DNA of 64,000 nucleotides from SZUA-36 sp963727635 (lineage in GTDB: Bacteria; Pseudomonadota; Gammaproteobacteria; Xanthomonadales; SZUA-36): contig CAVSHP010000027.1 in NCBI GenBank assembly GCA_963727635.1, forward strand, positions 1 through 64,000, in the 5' to 3' direction. Shown here piece by piece: positions 57,460 through 64,000 of the stretch. The notes beneath the pieces were generated by a model. That model saw only the letters and a list, made by a program, of their open reading frames with translations. It was not told where the DNA came from and made no database searches. The number at the start of each line of letters is the position of its first letter. Positions within the stretch are counted from its first letter, which is position 1. Position numbers and translations under genes: made by a program.

Positions 57460-58149
57460 AAAAGTTTCTGTTGGTTAAAGTGGCGGAATTGTAACATTTC
57501 AATCGGGCTAACGCGGCGACTCCGACGACATCTGCACCCTCGGGCGGCGTAAAGTGAAACAGTGTCCGGATCGGCAGGCGGGTTAATCAGCACATTCTCG
57601 AAATGGATTTCCGTCCGTTGTCCAAATGCGTCTTCCATGGCCATCATGCGGATCCCGCCGTGAATCATCCCCAGCAGAATTCGTTCAAACTCGGATTCAC
57701 TATCCAGGCTTTTCAATTCCAGTAGCATCATGCCTTCAAAGTCACCGAGTTCGGTGACCTGGAACCGTGTATCCAGCTTGCTGACGTCGGCGAGTATCAT
57801 CAAGGGCGAATCCGTTGCCCGTTCGGATTGAGGCTTGACCGTCACCTGTTCCAGCGATTCGTCATAAATCCAGATATTTTTACCGTCGGCAACGATAATT
57901 TCAGGAAATTCGCCGCTGTACACCCAGCGCAATTTATCCGGTTTTTGCAGCCAGACCTGACCCTGAGGTCTGATCCTGGATGCGCCCGTCCTGTGATTTT
58001 ACCGTCTGTGTAAATTCGGCCTGGAAGCGTTCCAGTCGCGCGGCAAATTGTTCGAGTTCGCTACGCGCAGGCCCCGGGTCAGCCGCGTGGGCAAATGACA
58101 CTGACAGCAGAAAACAGAGGGTCGAAACTGCATCAATGATGATTTTCAT
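57452..58149 (-). CDS. lolA: Outer-membrane lipoprotein carrier protein LolA, two frame changes
   Basis: Periplasmic chaperone that carries lipoproteins from LolCDE to LolB. Signal peptide STLCFLLSVSFAHA, then LEQFAARLERFQAEFTQTVK. Near 57945 the frame shifts; bridging gives QTSGQVWLQKPDKLRWVYSG, the expected LolA strand. The next frame continues to FENVLINPPADPDTV. Near 57560 a second change restores FHFTPPEGADVVG, the normal LolA C-terminus. Length after repair is about 230 residues with a short tail reading into the serS start. LolA is essential in relatives, so the two breaks are more likely errors than true loss. Confidence 0.85.
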
Positions 58150-58151
58150 TG

Positions 58152-60474
58152 CTAATCCCGGGGTGGTGGCGGGGCCAATACTTCACGTTGGCCGTTGTGT
58201 TCGGGCTGCGACACCACACCGCTCGCCTCCATCTCCTCGATGATTCGCGCCGCACGGTTATAACCGATGCGCAATTGGCGTTGCACGCTGGATATCGATG
58301 CCTTTCTGGACTCTGTAACCCAGGCAACGGCCTGGTCATAAAGTTCATCCTGGTCACTCGGCGTTTCCTGCGGAATCCCGTTGGCACCGATGGTCATGCC
58401 ATTTGTGGTCATTTGTGATTCTTCCAGGATTTCATCCACATAATTCGGGTGAACCCAGTGATTTCAGGTAATTCACAACTGCATGCACCTCGTGGTCATC
58501 CACAAAAGCACCATGCACACGCTCCGGTATGGCGGTGCCGGGCGGCATATATAGCATGTCACCGTGACCCAGCAGTTGCTCGGCGCCCATCTGGTCGAGG
58601 ATGGTGCGCGAATCAACACGGGAAGAAACCTGGAAGGCGATACGGGTCGGGATATTCGCCTTGATCAGGCCGGTAATGACATCCACCGAGGGTCGTTGGG
58701 TCGCCAGTATCAGGTGAATTCCCGAGGCACGGGCCTTTTGCGCCAGGCGGGCGATCAGTTCATCGATCTTCTTGCCGAGGATCATCATCATGTCGGCGAG
58801 TTCATCGATAATCACGACGATATATGGCAGATGCTCGAGGTCAGGAGCTTCCGCCTCCGGATCGAACTCATCGGGTTTGAACAGCGGATCCTTCAGCGGT
58901 GTTCCGGCCTCGGCGGCGTCACGTACCTTTTTATTGAAGCCGGCAAGGTTACGCACGCCTTCAGCCGACATCAGGCGATATCGCCGTTCCATTTCCGCCA
59001 CGCACCAGCGCAAGGCGTTCGCAGCTTCTTTCATGTCGGTAACAACCGGCGCCAGCAAATGTGGAATATCGGCGTAGATGGACAGTTCCAGCATCTTAGG
59101 GTCGATCATGACCAGCCGGACTTCTTCGGGCCCAGACTTGTACAACAGACTCAGTATCATGGCATTGAGCGCCACGGATTTACCCGAACCGGTGGTGCCG
59201 GCGACCAGCAGATGCGGCATCTTGGCCAGGTTCGCGACGACGGGTCTTCCCGAAATGCTCTTACCCAGCGACAGTGTCAACGGATGCGTGGATTTCTCGT
59301 AGACCTCGGAACGCAGAATCTCTGACAGGAAGACAAGCTGACGGTTGGTATTGGGGATTTCCAGACCGATGGTCGACTTGCCGGGAATCACTTCCACAAC
59401 ACGCACCGAAACGATACTGAGCCCGCGCGCAAGATCCTTGGCCAGATGCATGATCTGTGCCGATTTAACACCGGCTGCCGGTTCCAGTTCAAACCGGGTA
59501 ATCACCGGGCCGGGATGTACAGCCACGACGTCCACCTGTACACCGAAATCGGCAAGCTTCAGTTCGACCTGCTTGGAAAGCGCTTTTAAAGCGGACTCGC
59601 TGTAGCCCGGCAGCTGATCATGGGGTTCGTCCAGCAAATCCAGCGGCGGTAACAAATCCGTCGGAATATTGGTAAACAACGGTCGTTGTTTTTCCCTGGC
59701 AGCACGCACGCTGACCTGCGCTTGCGGCATGCTGATCTGCGGTTCAATCTTGGGTGCCGTTTTTCCCTTTTGCCTGATTGAGTCGGTTTTGCGGACCTCT
59801 TCCCGTTTCGCCTTTGCACGCCGGCCCGCGAACCAGTCGCGTAAACTGGCGATACTGGTAAGTAACCAGTCAAAAATGCCAAGGGTAATCTGCCCGGTGA
59901 CATCCATGACCCGAAACCAGGACAAGCCGGTAAACAGGGTGACACCCACCAGCATCATCGAAAACAGGAATAGCGTGGCGCCTAACATACCGGTCCACTG
60001 CAGCAACGGTGATGCAACCACTGCCCCTATTACACCGCCTCCGTTGGCAGGCATACTGCCTGCGGGCGGCAGCAAGTGCATGTCACTGAGGCCCGTTGAA
60101 GAAAGCAGGAACAGGGCCAGACCGGTGATCACCGCAACCACCTCGACCACCCCGGTATCAGATTCCTGGGATTTATTGCTCCATACGCGCCATCCGGCAA
60201 AAATCGTGATGACCGGTAACAGGTACGCAACATAGCCGGTCAGCCCCAGGAAAGCGTCGGCAATCCAGGCGCCGAGAATGCGGCCGGCATTTTGAACGTG
60301 ATCCGAATTGGTGGTGCTGAAGGGACCCGGATCGGTAGGGTTGTAGGTAAACAGGCAGGCAACCAGATAAACGGCTATCAGGATGGAAAGCAAAAATGCG
60401 CTTTCCCTCAGGTGATGCGTCAGTCGGGACGGCGTTGTTACGACTTGACTGGCTTTCTTACGCGCTTGTGGCAA
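58152..60474 (-). CDS. ftsK: DNA translocase FtsK, one frame change near the C-terminus
   Basis: About 774 residues after bridging one extra base near 58448 (GGTTCACCCGAATTATG, where removing a base gives GSPNYVDEILEES). Division-associated motor that clears chromosome termini. Four N-terminal helices (about 25-180), a short linker, alpha/beta motor domains with Walker A LLVAGTTGSGKSVALNA and Walker B YIVVIIDELADMMMI, then the gamma winged-helix domain (58152-58439, ISSVQRQLRIGYNRAARIIE) that reads KOPS sites and activates XerD. The linker is short compared with E. coli FtsK. Two bases separate it from lolA, as in many Gammaproteobacteria. Confidence 0.93.
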
Positions 60475-60772
60475 TGTTATCTACCTTGTAAGGTTTATTA
60501 TTTAAGTGCTTATATTTAAAGTTAAATGAAACCAGGCTATGCGGCTATATTACCTTGTAAAGAATTCATTTCAAGTCATAATGCCACAATCATTTCCAAA
60601 CATGGCGGCCAAACCTGCCAACAGGCTTATGGAATACAGGGCCGATCGGTTAAAATGTAAAACTTGAATCTGCTTTTACAGCCTCAAACTGATCAGGGTA
60701 GAACATAGCAGAGAACACATTCAGGTACCTGGCGTATTGATCGGTCGTCTGTCTTTCACGGAGCAATTATAC

Positions 60773-61738
60773 ATGAGCGAAATCAAACACCACCGCCTGT
60801 TGATCGTGGGAACGGGTCCCGCCGGTTACACCGCCGCCATCTATGCCGCACGCGCCAATCTTCAGCCCACCGTCATCACCGGTATTCAACAGGGTGGTCA
60901 ACTGACCACCACCACCGATGTGGATAACTGGCCTGGTGACGCGGAAGGTGTGCAGGGACCGGAACTGATGCAACGGATGCTGGCTCATGCTGAACGGTTC
61001 GAGGCCGAAATCATATTTGATCACATACACAGCGCCGACCTGCAACAGAGACCATTTCTGCTGGAAGGTGATTCCGGCAAGTACAGCTGTGATGCACTGG
61101 TGATCGCAACCGGCGCCAGCGCAAAATACCTTGGACTGGAATCTGAACAGGCTTACCTGGGCCAGGGTGTCTCAGCCTGCGCCACCTGCGATGGTTTCTT
61201 TTACCGTGATCGCAAAGTCGCGGTTGTAGGCGGTGGTAACACGGCGGTGGAGGAAGCGCTTTACCTGTCAAACCTGGCCTCGGAAGTGGTAGTGGTCCAC
61301 CGTCGCGACGAATTACGCGGCGAGAAAATTTTGCAGGACAGGTTGTTTGAAAAAGCGCGCAACGGCAATGTTAACTTCATGTGGAATCACGTTGTCGAGG
61401 AGGTCCTGGGCGGAGATTCCGGCGTATCAGGCCTGAAACTGAAAAACGTGAAAACCGGCGAACTGACCGATATTCAAGTGGATGGCGTGTTTATCGCCAT
61501 CGGTCACAATCCAAACTCCGAGGTGTTCAAAGACCAGCTCGTTATGAAAGACGGTTACATCACGATCAAAGGCGGTACCGAGGGCTTCGCGACCATGACC
61601 AGTGTGCCCGGTGTTTTTGCGGCCGGTGACGTCACCGACCATGTATACCGGCAGGCGGTCACATCGGCCGGTTTTGGATGCATGGCTGCACTCGACGCCG
61701 ACCGCTGGCTGGACGAACAGAAAGACGCCGCTGTCTGA
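60773..61738 (+). CDS. trxB: Thioredoxin-disulfide reductase
   Basis: 321 residues from the ATG at 60773 (MSEIKHHRLLIVGTGPAGYT); upstream in-frame starts add no conserved residues. FAD- and NADPH-dependent enzyme that reduces thioredoxin. FAD-binding GTGPAGYTAAIYAARA, redox-active CATC in SACATCDGFFYRD, NADPH-binding VVGGGNTAVEEALYL, and C-terminal FAAGDVTDHVYRQAVTSAG. Transcribed away from ftsK and followed by aat. Confidence 0.96.
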   Translation: MSEIKHHRLLIVGTGPAGYTAAIYAARANLQPTVITGIQQGGQLTTTTDVDNWPGDAEGVQGPELMQRMLAHAERFEAEIIFDHIHSADLQQRPFLLEGDSGKYSCDALVIATGASAKYLGLESEQAYLGQGVSACATCDGFFYRDRKVAVVGGGNTAVEEALYLSNLASEVVVVHRRDELRGEKILQDRLFEKARNGNVNFMWNHVVEEVLGGDSGVSGLKLKNVKTGELTDIQVDGVFIAIGHNPNSEVFKDQLVMKDGYITIKGGTEGFATMTSVPGVFAAGDVTDHVYRQAVTSAGFGCMAALDADRWLDEQKDAAV

Positions 61739-61756
61739 GCCGGGTTTGATTAAAAC

Positions 61757-62455
61757 GTGATTCCGATACTTGCCAGAGATCCGGAATCACCGTTCCCGTC
61801 TGCGGACCACGCCCTGGATAACCCCCAGGGCCTGCTGGCGGTCGGGGGAGACCTGTCCCCTGCCCGGCTGATCAATGCGTACCGGCAGGGTATCTTTCCC
61901 TGGTATTCCGATGACCAACCCATCCTGTGGTGGTCCCCCGTTCCGCGCTGCGTGATTTTACCTGACGCCGTTCATGTTTCGCGCCGGTTAAGGCGGCGCT
62001 ATAACCAGGGTCAATTTTCCCTGACCGTGGACCGGTCGTTTGCCGGGGTTATCGAAGCCTGCGCCGCACCGAGACACGATTTTGACGGCACCTGGATCAC
62101 TTTGGAAATGCAGGCAGCGTATAGCAGGCTGCATACAATGGGAGTCGCGCATTCCGTTGAAGTTCACTTTGAAGGCGAACTGGCGGGGGGTATCTACGGC
62201 CTTGCGCTCGGGCGGGTGTTTTTTGGTGAGTCCATGTTCAGCAGGCGCGTGGACGCGAGCAAAATCGCGCTGGTCGCATTGTGCCGGCAACTGCACCGAT
62301 GGGGATTCACCCTGCTGGACTGCCAGGTGAGTAATCCACACCTGTTGAGCATGGGTGCGCGGGAAATCTCACGGCAGGAATTTGATCGCTATCTCAAGAC
62401 GGCCAGCGAACCCGACCGCTGGGGAGAGGACTTCCACTGCGCGGAACGCTGGTAA
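61757..62455 (+). CDS. aat: Leucyl/phenylalanyl-tRNA-protein transferase
   Basis: 232 residues, GTG start at 61757, 18 bases after trxB. Adds Leu or Phe to N-terminal Arg/Lys for the N-end rule pathway. Motifs GLLAVGGDLSPARLINAYRQ, GIFPWYSDDQPILWWSPVPR, HSVEVHFEGELAGGIYGLAL and FGESMFSRRVDASKIAL are diagnostic. The trxB-aat pair is common in Gammaproteobacteria. clpA/clpS and infA, often close by, are not in the window. Confidence 0.95.
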   Translation: MIPILARDPESPFPSADHALDNPQGLLAVGGDLSPARLINAYRQGIFPWYSDDQPILWWSPVPRCVILPDAVHVSRRLRRRYNQGQFSLTVDRSFAGVIEACAAPRHDFDGTWITLEMQAAYSRLHTMGVAHSVEVHFEGELAGGIYGLALGRVFFGESMFSRRVDASKIALVALCRQLHRWGFTLLDCQVSNPHLLSMGAREISRQEFDRYLKTASEPDRWGEDFHCAERW

Positions 62456-62456
62456 C

Positions 62457-63533
62457 CTATTGGTCCCTGGCCGTTTCCCCAGGCTCTGCCGGTTGATCGG
62501 GATTGCCCGTTTGTTGAAGCATGATATAGACATACGTGATCATGTCAGACGGCGCGGTCGTAGCGGGGTTTGTAATGTAGTGTTCCCATGAAACTTTGCC
62601 CTGACTCAAACCATGCGCCGATATGTAGGCGGCGAGTTTCGCGTATGTCGGCATCATCTCGTCATACCCGCCGTGATGCACCGCCCTGACGGCGGGTCCC
62701 GAAGGTGACAGACCTGAATGTATATTGCCTGTCAGTTCAGACGGGATGACATCGACCGGGATCGCCGCGTCGAACTGGTAACTGCCCTCTTCCCAGGCGC
62801 GTGTAATCGCCATCGGCTGACCGCTCATGCTGATCCCCGCCTGGTTCATGAAGGCACTGATCTCCGCATATGCTGCCGCCATGGCATCGGCGATATCGGC
62901 AGGATCCTGGCTGCTGCTCGAGGTGACATACAATATGTTCTGCGCCACGACATCGACCCGTGCAATTTCCAGTTGATTGAAATCAGAAACGGGCAATGAT
63001 TCGGCGAATTGCTTGAGATTGGCGAGTCCTGTTTCGTAGTCACCCCCCACCCAGCGATCAAACAGGAGTCCGAAATAGCGGGCAAGGAAAGAGTCCAGGA
63101 GGTTCACGCCCTTGGTCAGATCGGAGTCAAAGAACCAGGTGACCCGGGTCGCATCGCCCTGGGCAGACAGCGTGAACCCTGTATCGGCTGGGCCCTGGGC
63201 GTCAAAGTTCAGCTTGATATCGATCTGCTCATACGGTCTGCTGGCCACGATCTCCTGCCAACCGCTGCCCACGAGATGCGGGTCTCCCACCCAACTAAGC
63301 CGTGCGCCAACGCCGGTCTCAGGTCCGGAAACCGTAAACACCGCATTTGGATCGCGCTTGGCCCAGGGCGACCATTTATCAAAATACTGGTAACCGTTTA
63401 GCAGTTCAAACATCATCGTGGAAGGACGCTCAACGGTGATTGAACGCTCTATATGTACTTCTTTGGGTAACAGAAAGCCTGTCACTATGAATGCGGCAAT
63501 CAGAAACAGGATAATAATGCCGGCTTTTTTCAA
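62457..63533 (-). CDS. SRPBCC (START-like) domain fused to a GyrI-like effector-binding domain, membrane-anchored
   Basis: 358 residues. N-terminal helix (GIIILFLIAAFIVTGFLLPK) as anchor or signal, then an SRPBCC/polyketide-cyclase-like fold (about 25-180: HIERSITVERPSTMMFELLN, YFDKWSPWAKRDPNA). The C-terminal half (about 190-340) is a GyrI/AraC-effector-binding-like domain (AITRAWEEGSYQFDAAIPVD, GPAVRAVHHGGYDEMMPTYA, then WEHYITNP). Both folds bind small hydrophobic ligands. There is no DNA-binding domain. Expected to sit outside the inner membrane; function unknown. Stop is directly against the aat end (convergent). Confidence 0.8.
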   Translation of the reverse strand: MKKAGIIILFLIAAFIVTGFLLPKEVHIERSITVERPSTMMFELLNGYQYFDKWSPWAKRDPNAVFTVSGPETGVGARLSWVGDPHLVGSGWQEIVASRPYEQIDIKLNFDAQGPADTGFTLSAQGDATRVTWFFDSDLTKGVNLLDSFLARYFGLLFDRWVGGDYETGLANLKQFAESLPVSDFNQLEIARVDVVAQNILYVTSSSSQDPADIADAMAAAYAEISAFMNQAGISMSGQPMAITRAWEEGSYQFDAAIPVDVIPSELTGNIHSGLSPSGPAVRAVHHGGYDEMMPTYAKLAAYISAHGLSQGKVSWEHYITNPATTAPSDMITYVYIMLQQTGNPDQPAEPGETARDQ

Positions 63534-63600
63534 GATATTCTCTTTTTGAGGGGAAGATGATTAGCGTAAGATCACAGCGCCCACAGGTCAAGAAAGGCTT

Positions 63601-64000
63601 TTATTCGGAGAGCCTGTCGCTGCTATCCTTTGCTGCCGGAAGGTTTTCGGTCGACATCGCCGCCTCTGTTACATCCCGCTGATTCACATTCAGTGGTGGT
63701 TCCTTGAGGGGGAACCATTCAGGTACGCTTTCATCATCTTCCCAACTGTAACGTTTGACCGGGATCACGTCCCAGTACCGGTAGGCAATCGCCATGACCA
63801 CGCCCATTATGGCCCCGCTCAAGTGGAGTTCCCAGGACATGTCCGGACGTATCGGCAGCACGCCCCAGATCATCGAACCATACAGAAACCAGACCATTAT
63901 CGAGACCGCTACCGAGCGCATATCCAGGCGCAAAATACCGCCCACGAAGACATAGGCCAGCATGCCATAAATAAACCCACTGGCGCCCAAATGCAGACTC
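63601..64000 (-). CDS. Rhomboid-family intramembrane serine protease, truncated by the window edge
   Basis: The last 133 or so residues; the reading frame enters from the right edge with HLGASGFIYGMLAYVF, the GASG motif holding the catalytic Ser, and continues to SWELHLSGAIMGVVMAIAYR, with the His of the Ser-His dyad. Three helices are visible, then a hydrophilic tail (YSWEDDESVPEWFP) of about 55 residues. The N-terminal helices lie outside the window. Rhomboids cut membrane proteins within the bilayer. Confidence 0.8.
   Translation of the reverse strand, partial: SLHLGASGFIYGMLAYVFVGGILRLDMRSVAVSIMVWFLYGSMIWGVLPIRPDMSWELHLSGAIMGVVMAIAYRYWDVIPVKRYSWEDDESVPEWFPLKEPPLNVNQRDVTEAAMSTENLPAAKDSSDRLSE

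Overview
The window looks like chromosomal DNA of a free-living, aerobic to microaerobic Gammaproteobacterium of moderate GC content. This is inferred from gene content and layout: an LPS/Lol envelope toolkit (lpxK, kdsB, msbA, lolA, lolC, lolD), SdhE and YgfX at the end of the sdh operon, a cbb3 oxidase with its full maturation set, and an RNase E with a long scaffold tail. I cannot name the genus from sequence alone.

Layout. (1) 0.1-7.7 kb, plus strand: an accessory block with a eukaryotic-like Ser/Thr kinase ending in a PEGA-like domain, a periplasmic repeat protein, a Calx-beta/PTTTTTAA-repeat/IPTL-CTERM surface protein and a FadL/OmpP1-like outer-membrane protein. All four reading frames are broken many times. 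(2) 8.2-17.5 kb: a cell-surface block with a 1137-residue polytopic membrane protein, a broken sulfatase-type phospho-transferase, a GtrB-like glycosyltransferase and a flippase-like protein. It also holds an orphan copy of the 3' end plus terminator of the block-1 outer-membrane gene, and a second periplasmic repeat protein sharing a motif with the one in block 1. (3) 17.7-18.7 kb: tRNA-Leu(UAA) and arginase, then about 0.8 kb without genes. (4) 19.5-28.2 kb, minus strand: ccoNOQP, a small membrane protein, ccoG, fixH, ccoI, ccoS and a TauE/SafE-like protein. (5) 28.3-32.7 kb, minus: a short SDHAF4/DUF1674 gene, then sdhC-D-A-B, sdhE and ygfX. (6) 32.8-48.9 kb: ygfZ on plus, then a long minus-strand housekeeping run (rluC, lolC, lolD, comEC, exbB, exbD, msbA, lpxK, kdsB, a low-molecular-weight phosphatase, uvrC, pgsA, ispG, a methyltransferase). 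(7) 49-64 kb: rne, an atypical response regulator, a methyltransferase, a DUF2845 gene, a cluster of nested palindromes leading into tRNA-Ser(UGA), a YccA/BI-1 protein, serS-lolA-ftsK, trxB-aat, an SRPBCC/GyrI-like protein and a truncated rhomboid.

The genes form clear working units. Cbb3 oxidase genes sit with copper, heme and assembly factors. SDH subunits sit with two flavinylation/assembly factors. Late lipid A/KDO steps sit with the MsbA exporter, and lipoprotein sorting genes (lolC, lolD, lolA) flank the division translocase ftsK.

Most notable points: a pair of homologous palindromic mini-elements (22969-23018 and 40591-40659) that both supply the TAG stop of the preceding gene and abut the start of the next; a response regulator with Ser in place of the phospho-acceptor Asp; three ACATCC(A/G)TGT-cored palindromes in tandem ending in a 57-bp exact duplication of the tRNA-Ser 3' end; the unbroken SDHAF4-like gene opening the sdh operon; and the kinase/surface-protein block. 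Single-base indels also hit genes expected to be essential (msbA, lolA, ftsK), some at short homopolymers, so part of the frame disruption is probably sequencing or assembly error. Their density in 0.1-7.7 kb is far higher than elsewhere.
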